Assembly (NCBI RefSeq): GCF_008086205.1
Contig: NZ_VSKK01000001.1
Span: 62,001 to 126,000 of the forward strand
Direction of reading: 5' to 3'
DNA length: 64,000 nt
Source of the DNA: Bizionia myxarmorum
Lineage (GTDB): Bacteria > Bacteroidota > Bacteroidia > Flavobacteriales > Flavobacteriaceae
Shown: positions 33,624 through 42,162 of the stretch, piece by piece
Position numbering within the stretch: position 1 is the stretch's first letter
Layout of the letters: every line of letters starts with the position of its first letter
Notes under the pieces: model-generated
Databases searched by the model: none
What the model was told of the DNA's origin: nothing
The model's input: only the letters and a program-made list of their open reading frames with translations
Program-made: the position numbers and the translations under genes

Positions 33624-36125
33624 TTAGAAATTAAATCCAAAACTTCCCGTAATACCAAAATTTCGGGCATCGGGATTGTCTAGATAATTTCCTCTAAAGT
33701 TAAAGTCAATTCTAAATACTTTAAAAATGTTGCCAATACCCACGCTGTATTCGTAATAAATTTCATCGGTTGGCGCAATTAATGGAATATTGGATGGCGC
33801 ACTAATAGCCATATTATCAGCAGACAAATCGCCCCAAACACCACGGACACCAACAATTTCTCGCCAATTTAATTTTCTTAAAAAAGGGATTCTTGAAAAC
33901 AAACGGCCGTTAAAATTATGCTCTAAATGTACCGAAGCGTACGTATCCGTTACAAATTCGTAATAGTTTAATTGTGAAAACGATTTGTAAATAGAGAAAT
34001 AGGACTGGTTTCCAGGAACAATACTTAATAAGCCCAATGGAACTGTCCCGAATGTTTTACCCACTTCAATAGTAGAATATAAGCGTCCTAAACCGCCCAA
34101 CTGCCAAGGTTGCACGTAAGAAAATTGAAATTTCGTATAATTAAAATCACTGTCAAAAAATATTTTATCACCTACTGTATATTGAGCAAAAAGTGAGGCA
34201 TAGGTATCATTGGCACTTTGGCGCTCTACACCATAACCAATCATTTTTCGACCTGGAAAATAGGAAACAGCGATGGTACTTTCAAACTGTTGAATTTCCG
34301 AAGAAATACCCGTTGCAGATTCAGGATCCACATAATCCAGACTAAAGGTTGGAGAAGCGGATTCTAACGTTCTATAATCGCCACCAATGCGGAATAATAT
34401 GTTCTTAATCGGTTCAAATTCCACAGCCAAGGCCGTTAAATTTATATTGGTTAGTTTATCATTTGTAGCAGTACTAAAAACAGCATTGGATGCTAAACTT
34501 CGACCTAAAACATCTGTAGAAGTGGTTAAACTAGCGCCAATTTGTTCGATGTCACGTCTATGTCCAGCGGAGATAATGAGTCGGTTACGTTGGTTCAATA
34601 AATATTTAGCTGAAAAACCATATTTCACCTTATCATCTTTAAATCCGTAGGCCATAAAACCTTGTATACGCCATAAATCATTTGGGCCAAAATAAGTACG
34701 GGCTCCGGCACGCAAACGCAAACCTTCCACATCATTATAACCAACTGTTGAAAAAATGGGGCCGTAATCCAAATTCAAATCGTCAAACTCTATATATCCT
34801 GAACCTAAAATACTTCCTAAACTATAAAGTCGTTTAAACTTTTTAACCGTTTTTAAGGTGTCTAACATTTTGTAAACCCCTTTTTCATCATTGCTTAAAG
34901 CTTCCAGGCGGTTTTCACTCCAGAAATCATCTTCACGATTGTAAGCATCCAAATTATAATCGAAAACTTCCTCTTTGTAAAACTTGTCGTCTTTTACTTT
35001 ATCGAATTCGTAATTATTATAAAGTGTAGTTCGTTTTCCATAAACACCGCGAGATTCCTCCTTTTTATTTAAGGTGAAATCAGACATAAAATAATCGCGC
35101 TTAATTAGAAATACAGAATCATTTAAAACATCAAATTCCTGTTCAATATAAATTTCCTTTACCCAGTTTATATTGGCACTTTTACTGGCTTGCATATTAA
35201 TTTCCTTAATAGCGAAAGTGGAATCATTCACCCAAAAATCGCCTTTAAAGGTTAATTCGTTTTTACGTCTTGGATAGTAAATAATATTGTAGCACCATTT
35301 ATCATCTATAAAGGCGCTATCTTTTAATACATAATTATAGGTGTTTACGCCTGTTCTAGAAATAGGACTGACAAAACTTTTATCGAAAAATTTCAAGTAA
35401 TTATCATACACATCATATTCGGAATACAAATCTTTAATAAAGGCAATGATGTTTTGATTGTTATTAAATCCCGAATTTTTATTTCCCTTCAGCTCTATCT
35501 TTTCCTTATTCAATACATTATCACCATAAACTTTAGCAACTTCTTCATTTAAAAAAATAGGTAAATATGTTTTTCCGGTAACTTTGGATGTATCCACTTG
35601 TTCAAAAATGAACTCCATACCTTTAAAAAGATTACTTTTTATCAAAGAACTATCAATGGTATTTAAATCGAATTCTACTTTTTCATACCTATTGTAAGCA
35701 TATTGCTTGAACTGGCTTAAACCATTTTTACGTTTGCGTTCCCAAATTTTTTGAAGAATGGCTATAGCCGGATTTTCTTCCGCTTTTTTAGATTGCTTTC
35801 CGGTAACAATAAAAATTTCATTTAAGGCAGCCGCTTCTTCTTCAATAATGAATTTCAAATCGTAGTTAACACGCTTTTCTAAAGGAAGCTCTATGGTTTT
35901 ATAACCAACAAAAGACACAATTAATATGGGCCATGTTTTGGTGGACTCCATGTAAAAACGTCCATTTTCATCCGTAATAGTGCCTTCAAAAGAGTCCTTA
36001 AAGATAACGTTGGCATACGCAACAGGTTGCTTGAATTCATCAAATACTTGGCCGCTAACTTTTGTTTGCGCACAAACAATTAAGGTACCGAAAAAGAATA
36101 CGAAAAGGAGTATATTAAATTTCAT
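33624..36125 (-). CDS. DUF5686 outer-membrane protein with carboxypeptidase-regulatory domain
   Basis: The 833-residue product has a signal peptide, an N-terminal CarboxypepD_reg domain (VSGQVFDEFKQPVAYANVIF), then the DUF5686 region beginning ENPAIAILQKIWERKRKNGL and a C-terminal barrel ending in GITGSFGFNF. It is presumably an outer-membrane beta-barrel. Function is unknown. The gene lies 64 nt after pdhB on the same strand but behind a terminator. Confidence 0.85.
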   Translation of the reverse strand: MKFNILLFVFFFGTLIVCAQTKVSGQVFDEFKQPVAYANVIFKDSFEGTITDENGRFYMESTKTWPILIVSFVGYKTIELPLEKRVNYDLKFIIEEEAAALNEIFIVTGKQSKKAEENPAIAILQKIWERKRKNGLSQFKQYAYNRYEKVEFDLNTIDSSLIKSNLFKGMEFIFEQVDTSKVTGKTYLPIFLNEEVAKVYGDNVLNKEKIELKGNKNSGFNNNQNIIAFIKDLYSEYDVYDNYLKFFDKSFVSPISRTGVNTYNYVLKDSAFIDDKWCYNIIYYPRRKNELTFKGDFWVNDSTFAIKEINMQASKSANINWVKEIYIEQEFDVLNDSVFLIKRDYFMSDFTLNKKEESRGVYGKRTTLYNNYEFDKVKDDKFYKEEVFDYNLDAYNREDDFWSENRLEALSNDEKGVYKMLDTLKTVKKFKRLYSLGSILGSGYIEFDDLNLDYGPIFSTVGYNDVEGLRLRAGARTYFGPNDLWRIQGFMAYGFKDDKVKYGFSAKYLLNQRNRLIISAGHRRDIEQIGASLTTSTDVLGRSLASNAVFSTATNDKLTNINLTALAVEFEPIKNILFRIGGDYRTLESASPTFSLDYVDPESATGISSEIQQFESTIAVSYFPGRKMIGYGVERQSANDTYASLFAQYTVGDKIFFDSDFNYTKFQFSYVQPWQLGGLGRLYSTIEVGKTFGTVPLGLLSIVPGNQSYFSIYKSFSQLNYYEFVTDTYASVHLEHNFNGRLFSRIPFLRKLNWREIVGVRGVWGDLSADNMAISAPSNIPLIAPTDEIYYEYSVGIGNIFKVFRIDFNFRGNYLDNPDARNFGITGSFGFNF

Positions 36126-36130
36126 AAGGA

Positions 36131-36167
36131 CAAAAAAACTTCATTAACAATGTAGCCAATGAAGTTT
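36131..36167 (-). terminator. pdhB terminator
   Basis: AAACTTCATT (36167-36158 on the minus strand) pairs perfectly with AATGAAGTTT (36145-36136) and is followed by seven T residues. Confidence 0.85.
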
Positions 36168-36189
36168 ATTAAACGTAAAATATACGTGG

Positions 36190-37167
36190 TTATTTATACA
36201 TAACCTTCTTCACTGCCGCTATAACATCTTTACTGCTAGGCAACCATTCTTCAAAAAGAACTGGTGAATAAGGTGCAGGTGTATCTGCTGTGTTGATTTT
36301 TATAATTGGGGCATCTAAATAGTCAAACGCTTCCGATTGTACTAAATAGGTTATTTCTGTTGCAACATTTCCAAAAGGCCAAGCTTCTTCTAAAACTATT
36401 AAGCGATTTGTTTTCTTAACCGATTTCAAAATAGCTTCGCGATCCATTGGTCTAACGGTACGCAAATCGATAATTTCACAAGAAATACCATCTTTTGCTA
36501 ATTCATCAGCTGCAATATAAGCTTCTTTAATAATTTTCCCAAAAGATACGATTGTTACATCGGTTCCTTCACGTTTAATTTCAGCAACACCTAAAGGAAT
36601 GGTGTATTCGCCTTCTGGTACTTCACCTTTATCGCCATACATTTGCTCACTTTCCATGAAAATAACCGGATCGTTATCACGAATAGCAGATTTTAAAAGT
36701 CCTTTGGCATCATAAGGATTAGAAGGAATTACCACTTTTAAGCCTGGTGTGTTGGCAAACCAACTTTCAAAAGCTTGAGAATGGGTTGCTCCTAACTGAC
36801 CAGCAGAACCTGTTGGACCACGAAAAACAATTGGACACGGAAATTGCCCTCCAGACATTTGTCTGATTTTTGCGGCGTTATTTATAATTTGATCAATTCC
36901 AACCAAGGAGAAGTTGAATGTCATGTATTCTACAATCGGTCTGTTTCCCGACATAGTAGAGCCAATAGCTATACCGGCAAAACCAAGTTCGGCAATTGGT
37001 GTATCAATAACACGTTTGGGTCCAAATTCATCAAGCATACCTTTTGATGCTTTGTAAGCGCCATTATATTCCGCTACTTCTTCACCCATTAAATAAACAC
37101 TTTCGTCACGACGCATTTCTTCGCTCATGGCTTCCGCTATTGCTTCTCTAAATTGTATTGTCTTCAT
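36190..37167 (-). CDS. pdhB: Pyruvate dehydrogenase E1 component, beta subunit
   Basis: The 325-residue transketolase-like subunit shows MRRDESVYLMGEEVAEYNGAY at the thiamine pyrophosphate site and the conserved GPKRVIDTPIAELGFAG, FNFSLVGIDQIINNAAK and VIFMESEQMYG segments. With PdhA and the E2/E3 subunits it decarboxylates pyruvate. No pdhA is adjacent, which is normal in flavobacteria, where the beta gene stands alone. It is divergent from etfB, from which it is separated by 160 nt. Confidence 0.95.
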   Translation of the reverse strand: MKTIQFREAIAEAMSEEMRRDESVYLMGEEVAEYNGAYKASKGMLDEFGPKRVIDTPIAELGFAGIAIGSTMSGNRPIVEYMTFNFSLVGIDQIINNAAKIRQMSGGQFPCPIVFRGPTGSAGQLGATHSQAFESWFANTPGLKVVIPSNPYDAKGLLKSAIRDNDPVIFMESEQMYGDKGEVPEGEYTIPLGVAEIKREGTDVTIVSFGKIIKEAYIAADELAKDGISCEIIDLRTVRPMDREAILKSVKKTNRLIVLEEAWPFGNVATEITYLVQSEAFDYLDAPIIKINTADTPAPYSPVLFEEWLPSSKDVIAAVKKVMYK

Positions 37168-37191
37168 TTACTTATCTTAATTACGAAACAA

Positions 37192-37199
37192 CAAAAATA
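37192..37199 (-). promoter_or_regulatory. -7 promoter element of pdhB
   Basis: On the minus strand TATTTTTG matches TANNTTTG exactly, 24 nt before the ATG. A TTCG at the -33 spacing (22 nt upstream) is only approximate. Confidence 0.5.
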
Positions 37200-37327
37200 A
37201 CAATAATATAAAAACTTTAGTCGAAACTTCTATTTAAAAATTTACTATGCGTGCATAGCAAAAATTCAAAATAAAATAATTAACTTCGTAACCAGAAAAA
37301 TATACTTTTTAATATAAATATAGAGAT

Positions 37328-38074
37328 ATGAAAATATTAGTATGTATTAGTCATGTACCTGATACGACTTCCAAGATTAATTTCACTGATGGCGACACCA
37401 AATTTGACACAAGTGGTGTACAATTTGTTATTAACCCGAATGATGAGTTTGGATTAACGCGTGCCATGTGGTTTAAAGAAAAACAAGGTGCCGATGTTAC
37501 TGTTGTAAATGTTGGTGGTCCAGAAACAGAGCCTACACTGCGTAAAGCATTGGCAATTGGCGCAGATAATGCCATTCGGGTTAACACGGAAGCTAAAGAT
37601 GGTTTTCAAGTTGCTAAACAATTAGCAAACGTCGTTAAAGAAGGTGGTTACGATTTAGTTATTGCAGGACGTGAGTCTATTGATTATAATGGTGGAATGG
37701 TTCCAGGCATGTTAGCCGGTTTAATTGGTGCTAACTTTGTTAATAACTGTATAAGTCTTGAAGTTGATGGCACAAACGCTAAAGCAATGCGTGAAATAGA
37801 CGGTGGAAAAGAAACCGTTTCAACAAGTTTACCATTAGTTATTGGTGGCCAAAAAGGATTGGTTGAAGAAAGCGATTTACGTATCCCAAATATGCGTGGT
37901 ATTATGATGGCAAGAAAAAAACCACTTGAGGTTAAAGAACCTATTGACGCGGGAACCGAAACAGCTTCTATAAAATTTGAAAAACCTGCTCCAAAAGGTT
38001 CCGTTAAATTAATAGATGCCGATAATGTAGAAGAATTAGTAAACTTACTTCATAACGAAGCTAAAGTTATTTAA
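37328..38074 (+). CDS. etfB: Electron transfer flavoprotein, beta subunit
   Basis: The 248-residue subunit binds AMP and pairs with EtfA to carry electrons from acyl-CoA dehydrogenases to the quinone pool. Typical segments are LVCISHVPDTTSKI at the start, LRKALAIGADNAIRV, and AGRESIDYNGGMVPG in the middle. It forms an operon with etfA, with a palindromic repeat in the 108-nt gap. Confidence 0.95.
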   Translation: MKILVCISHVPDTTSKINFTDGDTKFDTSGVQFVINPNDEFGLTRAMWFKEKQGADVTVVNVGGPETEPTLRKALAIGADNAIRVNTEAKDGFQVAKQLANVVKEGGYDLVIAGRESIDYNGGMVPGMLAGLIGANFVNNCISLEVDGTNAKAMREIDGGKETVSTSLPLVIGGQKGLVEESDLRIPNMRGIMMARKKPLEVKEPIDAGTETASIKFEKPAPKGSVKLIDADNVEELVNLLHNEAKVI

Positions 38075-38079
38075 TCCTC

Positions 38080-38169
38080 CCTTTATCCCTCCAAAGAAGG
38101 GAAATACAGGATAAAACAAATAATTATTAACGTTTCTTAGCCCTTTCCTTTGGAAAGGGTTGGGATAGG
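38080..38169 (+). repeat. Palindromic extragenic repeat between etfB and etfA
   Basis: CCCTTTCC (38141-38148) and GGAAAGGG (38152-38159) form a perfect 8-bp hairpin with a 3-nt loop. A related CCCTT/AAGGG arm pair lies at 38089-38101. TATCCC (near 38084) and GGGATA (near 38163) can also pair around the whole unit. It resembles small extragenic palindromic repeats in flavobacteria and may affect the EtfB:EtfA ratio. Confidence 0.55.
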
Positions 38170-38182
38170 AAAAAATAAAATT

Positions 38183-39142
38183 ATGTCAGTTTTAGTATAT
38201 ACAGAATCCGAACAAGGAAAATTTAAAAAAGTCGCTTTAGAAGTTGCATCGTATGCAAAAGCTGTAGCCGACCAAATGGGTACTACCGTAACGGCAATTA
38301 CCTTTAACGCTGATGACACAAGCGTACTTGGAAATCACGGTGTTGATAAAGTATTAAAAGTAAACAAAAGCGAATTAGAGAAATTTAACGCCAACGCATA
38401 TGCAAACGTTATTTCTCAAGCAGCTAAAAACGAAGGTACCAAAGTAGTTATTGTCAGCTCAAGCGCCGATAGTAAATATTTAGCACCTTTGTTAGCTATT
38501 AATTTAGATGCGGGTTATGCCTCTAATGTGGTTGAAGCACCTTCAAGTGTTTCACCATTTACAGTGAAACGTACCGCGTTTACTAATAAAGCTTTCAATA
38601 TGACCACCATTGATACAGATGTAAAATTGGTAGGTGTTTCTAAAAACTCTTATGGAATTAAAGAAAATTCTGGAAGCGCAACGGCTGAAGATTTTTCACC
38701 TAGTGTGCCGGAATCTGGGGTTCATGTAGAATCGGTTGATAAAATAACCGGGCAAGTAACTATTGCAGATGCTGATATCGTGGTTTCTGGTGGTCGTGGC
38801 TTAAAAGGTCCTGAAAACTGGGGTATGATTGAAGAATTAGCTCAAGTTTTAGGTGCAGCAACGGCATGTTCTAAACCTGTAAGTGATTTAGGATGGAGAC
38901 CACACGGTGAACACGTAGGTCAGACAGGAAAACCAGTTGCTGCCAATTTATATATTGCTGTAGGTATTTCTGGAGCTATTCAGCATTTAGCAGGTATCAA
39001 CGCATCTAAAGTTAAGGTAGTTATTAATACAGATCCTGAAGCACCTTTCTTTAAAGCTGCAGATTATGGAATTGTAGGTGATGCTTTTGAAGTTGTTCCA
39101 AAATTGATTGAAAAATTAAAGGAATTTAAAGCACAACAGTAA
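38183..39142 (+). CDS. etfA: Electron transfer flavoprotein, alpha subunit
   Basis: The 319-residue FAD-binding subunit of ETF. The C-terminal FAD domain shows VVSGGRGLKGPENW, SDLGWRPHGEHVGQTGKPVAANLYIAVGISGAIQHLAG and NTDPEAPFFKAADYG. I chose the ATG at 38183 (MSVLVYTESEQ), which is the family start; an in-frame upstream start at 38150 would fall inside the palindromic repeat. It is co-transcribed with etfB and ends at a long structured hairpin. Confidence 0.95.
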   Translation: MSVLVYTESEQGKFKKVALEVASYAKAVADQMGTTVTAITFNADDTSVLGNHGVDKVLKVNKSELEKFNANAYANVISQAAKNEGTKVVIVSSSADSKYLAPLLAINLDAGYASNVVEAPSSVSPFTVKRTAFTNKAFNMTTIDTDVKLVGVSKNSYGIKENSGSATAEDFSPSVPESGVHVESVDKITGQVTIADADIVVSGGRGLKGPENWGMIEELAQVLGAATACSKPVSDLGWRPHGEHVGQTGKPVAANLYIAVGISGAIQHLAGINASKVKVVINTDPEAPFFKAADYGIVGDAFEVVPKLIEKLKEFKAQQ

Positions 39143-39170
39143 ATATATTTTTTAAATTGTATTTATAAAA

Positions 39171-39252
39171 GGGCTGTTTAAGTTAGTGTAAAATACTAAA
39201 ACTGTTTCGTACGGTTTGGTAAAGTCCTAATTTAAACAGTTCTTTGTTTTTT
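39171..39252 (+). terminator. Nested hairpin after etfA (terminator or leader element)
   Basis: GGGCTGTTTAAGTTAG (39171-39186) pairs with CTAATTTAAACAGTTC (39227-39242) over 16 bp with G-T pairs. The loop contains a second hairpin (AAACTGT/ACGGTTT). TTTGTTTTTT follows. It lies between etfA and the nuclease-like gene and could end the former or regulate the latter. Confidence 0.5.
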
Positions 39253-39260
39253 AATTTACT

Positions 39261-39878
39261 ATGAGTTTAGTACGACTAAATATAAAAGGAATTTCATACA
39301 GCCAGACACAAAATGGCGCCTACGCATTGATTTTGAATGAAGTAGATGGCGATAGAAAATTACCAATTGTTATTGGTGCTTTTGAGGCGCAATCCATTGC
39401 CATTGCTTTAGAAAAAGAAATTAGACCACCTAGACCACTCACCCACGATTTATTTAAAAATTTCGCCGATCGCTTTGATATCGTTATCAAACAAGTCATT
39501 ATTCACAAATTAGTGGATGGCGTTTTTTATTCCAGTATTATTTGCGAACGCGATAAAATTGAAGAAATAATTGATGCACGAACAAGTGATGCCATTGCTT
39601 TAGCCTTACGTTTTCAAGCACCAATTTTTACCTATAAAAACATCTTGGACAAAGCAGGAATTTATCTTAAAATTAATCCTGAAGATGAAGATAACGCCGA
39701 ACATGATAGCATTTTAGTAGACGAACTTATTGTTGAAGAACTTGAAACAGGAAGTGCGTCGTCGGATGGTTATAAAGCGAAATCTATTGAAGAGTTAAAT
39801 AGTATGCTTGAAGAAGCCGTTGCTAGTGAAGACTACGAAAAGGCAGCAAAAATTAGAGACGAAATATCTAAACGATAA
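39261..39878 (+). CDS. Bifunctional nuclease-family protein (DUF151) with C-terminal UVR motif
   Basis: The 205-residue protein has an N-terminal DUF151 (BFN_dom) domain with LPIVIGAFEAQSIAIALE and ARTSDAIALALRFQAPIF. It ends with a UvrB/UvrC-like helical hairpin, SIEELNSMLEEAVASEDYEKAAKIRDE (residues about 173-201), given here in two parts: SIEELNSMLEEAVAS then EDYEKAAKIRDE. The family founder is a plant RNase/DNase, but enzymatic activity in bacteria is unproven; a nucleic-acid role is plausible. The nupC-like gene starts 16 nt later. Confidence 0.88.
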   Translation: MSLVRLNIKGISYSQTQNGAYALILNEVDGDRKLPIVIGAFEAQSIAIALEKEIRPPRPLTHDLFKNFADRFDIVIKQVIIHKLVDGVFYSSIICERDKIEEIIDARTSDAIALALRFQAPIFTYKNILDKAGIYLKINPEDEDNAEHDSILVDELIVEELETGSASSDGYKAKSIEELNSMLEEAVASEDYEKAAKIRDEISKR

Positions 39879-39894
39879 CCCAATTCACTATCAC

Positions 39895-41616
39895 ATGAAC
39901 AAGCTATTTTTAGCGTTAACAGCTATTATTTTTTCCTTAAACGCGCTAGTTGCTCAAGATATTTCTAAAAGTTGGCAATTTGAATCTGTTAAAAATAATG
40001 GTAGTGATACGTTAGAATCCATTGTTCCCTATACAGATATTTTAGAACTTAATGATGGAGAATTTCGTTTCTCTTCAAAAGATAATGATACTTTAAATGC
40101 GTCTGGTGATTATATGCATCAGAATAATTTACTGGTTTTCTTCTATTCCCAACCCACGGAAACCTTAAAACGTTATAAAATTTCCGAGCTTACCGACTCT
40201 ACCTTGGTTTTTACCGAAAAAGATAATGTTTACAGTTTTACCGCTGCCAAAACAGTGGAACAAGCCGGACTTATTGGACAAATTTTAGATGAAAATACCA
40301 TTAAGCCAAGTCAAGGATTTTCATTTACCAGCCTTTGGCGTGGTGTTTTAGGAATGATTTCTCTTATTTTAATAGCCTTTTTGTTTAGTAATAATAAACG
40401 TGCCATTAATTGGAGAACCGTTGGAATAGGTTTAGCTTTTCAACTAATTATTGCCATCGGTGTATTAAAAGTTCCGTTTATTCAAAGTGCTTTTGAATGG
40501 GTTGGAGGTTTATTCATTAGTATTTTAGACTTTACACGAGCAGGAAGTAAATTTCTATTTGAAGGACTTGTAGTTGATATGGATACCTTCGGGTTTATTT
40601 TTGCTTTTCAAGTATTACCAACCATTATATTCTTTTCAGCCTTGACCTCGGTTCTGTTTTATTTAGGATTGATTCAGCGTGCCGTAAAATTAATGGCCAT
40701 GCTATTAAGTAAACTCCTTCAAATTTCAGGTGCAGAAAGTTTAAGTGTTGCGGGGAATATCTTTTTAGGTCAAACTGAAGCACCACTACTGATTAAGGCT
40801 TATTTAGAAAAAATGACGAAATCAGAAATGCTTTTGGTAATGATTGGTGGTATGGCAACTGTTGCTGGAGCCGTATTAGCAGCCTATATTGGGTTTTTAG
40901 GCGGAGACGATCCTGCTTTGCGTTTAGTATATGCTAAACATTTATTAGCAGCATCCGTTATGGCCGCACCCGGAGCTATTGTTATTTCAAAAATACTATA
41001 TCCGCAAACGGAAGAAATCAATAAAGATGTATCGGTATCTTCAGATAAAATAGGATCTAACATATTAGACGCCATAGCCAATGGTACAACTGAAGGCTTG
41101 CGTTTAGCAGTAAATGTTGGCGCCATGCTTTTAGTATTTGTGGCCTTTATTGCAATGGTGAATGGTATTTTAGGTTGGGTTGGCGAATTTTCAACCATGA
41201 ACTCATGGATGGCAGATAATACGCCCTATCCTGCTCTGTCACTCGAAGCTATTTTAGGAACTATCTTTGCACCATTAATGTGGCTAATTGGGGTTGCTAC
41301 GGAAGATATTATGATGATGGGACAATTATTAGGTATCAAATTAGCCGCTAGTGAATTTGTAGGTTATATTCAATTAGCAGATTTAAAAAATGTAGCAAAC
41401 GAGGTGCATCTTAATTATAATAAATCCATAATCATGGCAACGTACATGCTTTGTGGGTTTGCTAACTTTGCATCCATAGGCATTCAAATTGGTGGTATTG
41501 GCTCATTAGCACCAGGACAGCGTAAAACACTTTCGGAGTTTGGTATTAAAGCCTTAATTGGTGGAACGATAGCCTCCTTAATTTCTGCAACTATAGCAGG
41601 AATGATTATTGGGTAA
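39895..41616 (+). CDS. Concentrative nucleoside transporter with extra secreted N-terminal domain
   Basis: From the ATG at 39895 the 573-residue product has a signal peptide (residues 1-20, ending LVAQD). A beta-rich region of about 110 residues follows (SWQFESVKNNGSDTLESIV to SFTAAKTVEQ), resembling a lipocalin-like domain. Then comes a NupC/CNT transporter with several membrane helices and the motifs GQTEAPLLIKAYL, ATVAGAVLAAYI and CGFANFASIGIQIGGIG. CNT proteins import nucleosides with Na+ or H+. Typical CNTs of about 400 residues lack the first part. It lies 16 nt after the DUF151 gene. Confidence 0.9.
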   Translation: MNKLFLALTAIIFSLNALVAQDISKSWQFESVKNNGSDTLESIVPYTDILELNDGEFRFSSKDNDTLNASGDYMHQNNLLVFFYSQPTETLKRYKISELTDSTLVFTEKDNVYSFTAAKTVEQAGLIGQILDENTIKPSQGFSFTSLWRGVLGMISLILIAFLFSNNKRAINWRTVGIGLAFQLIIAIGVLKVPFIQSAFEWVGGLFISILDFTRAGSKFLFEGLVVDMDTFGFIFAFQVLPTIIFFSALTSVLFYLGLIQRAVKLMAMLLSKLLQISGAESLSVAGNIFLGQTEAPLLIKAYLEKMTKSEMLLVMIGGMATVAGAVLAAYIGFLGGDDPALRLVYAKHLLAASVMAAPGAIVISKILYPQTEEINKDVSVSSDKIGSNILDAIANGTTEGLRLAVNVGAMLLVFVAFIAMVNGILGWVGEFSTMNSWMADNTPYPALSLEAILGTIFAPLMWLIGVATEDIMMMGQLLGIKLAASEFVGYIQLADLKNVANEVHLNYNKSIIMATYMLCGFANFASIGIQIGGIGSLAPGQRKTLSEFGIKALIGGTIASLISATIAGMIIG

Positions 41617-41619
41617 TCA

Positions 41620-41639
41620 ATTCCTGCGTAGGCAGGAAT
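41620..41639. repeat. Short palindromic repeat ATTCCTGC-GCAGGAAT, copy 1
   Basis: A perfect 8-bp palindrome with a 4-nt loop at the left end of unit 1. Related copies are at 15573-15590, 41851-41868 (decayed right arm), 41898-41917 and 42134-42155. Confidence 0.75.
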
Positions 41640-42072
41640 CTCATTATAAATAAGGATACACCATAGAATTAAAAAAAGCCTTTAACAAGCACGTGTTTCA
41701 GGCAATTTCGCATTCAGCCATTTAAATCCCGTTAACAACTTTTCGTATCATGAAAAAGTTTAATCTATTCCATTGAACTTCTTTTTTATTTTTCTATTAT
41801 ATTTCCATAATAATATGTTCGTCATATGTCATATTATGTGTAATTAAAAAGAGATTCCTGACTGCGCAACAATAAGAAATGATTATTGAGTAACCCAATT
41901 CCTGCATAGGCAGGTATATTATTATAAATTGAGATACATCATAAAATTAGAACAGCCTTCAAAAAATAAGGATTTAAAACAATTTTGCATTCTACCATAT
42001 GAATTCCGCAAGCCACTTCTAATATCATTTAAGATTTAAACCTATTCCATTGAATTCTTTTTTTACTTTTGC

Positions 42073-42112
42073 TATTCTGTTATACTTATAAAATTATAAG
42101 TATAACAGAATA
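42073..42112. repeat. Perfect 18-bp inverted repeat
   Basis: Arms 42073-42090 and 42095-42112 are exactly complementary with a 4-nt loop. Unit 1 has only an imperfect hairpin of different sequence at the matching place (about 41812-41839). No T-run follows on the plus strand. Confidence 0.85.
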
Positions 42113-42133
42113 TATAATTTGTGTAATTAAAAA

Positions 42134-42155
42134 GAGATTCCTGCCTGCGCAGGAA
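42134..42155. repeat. Palindromic repeat adjoining the thyA start
   Basis: GAGATTCCTGC, loop CTGC, then GCAGGAAT; the 8-bp stem ends 7 nt before the thyA ATG and thus occupies the ribosome-binding region. Confidence 0.75.
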
Positions 42156-42162
42156 TAGCATT

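Larger units (their letters stand above)
41617..42162. mobile_element. Two tandem, diverged MITE-like elements
   Basis: No gene is present in these 546 nt. Two related units, 41620-41868 and 41898-42155, share the order GCAGG-palindrome, GATACA/CATA segment, CCTATTCCATTGAA-like segment, T-rich run, an internal hairpin, and TTGTGTAATTAAAAAGAGATTCCTG. Unit 1 is bounded by GCAGGAATCTC and GAGATTCCTG in inverted orientation, as are terminal inverted repeats. There is no transposase, and the second unit ends 7 nt before thyA. I call this MITE-like on structure only. Confidence 0.55.

Noticed and set aside
37245-37258. CTATGC-GT-GCATAG inverted repeat in the pdhB-etfB gap
   Set aside because: Six-bp arms only, not positioned over either promoter; too weak to call an operator.
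41620-42155. Repeated palindromes before thyA considered as a CRISPR array
   Set aside because: Only five short, variable copies at irregular spacing and no cas genes; the inverted arrangement fits MITE-like termini better.
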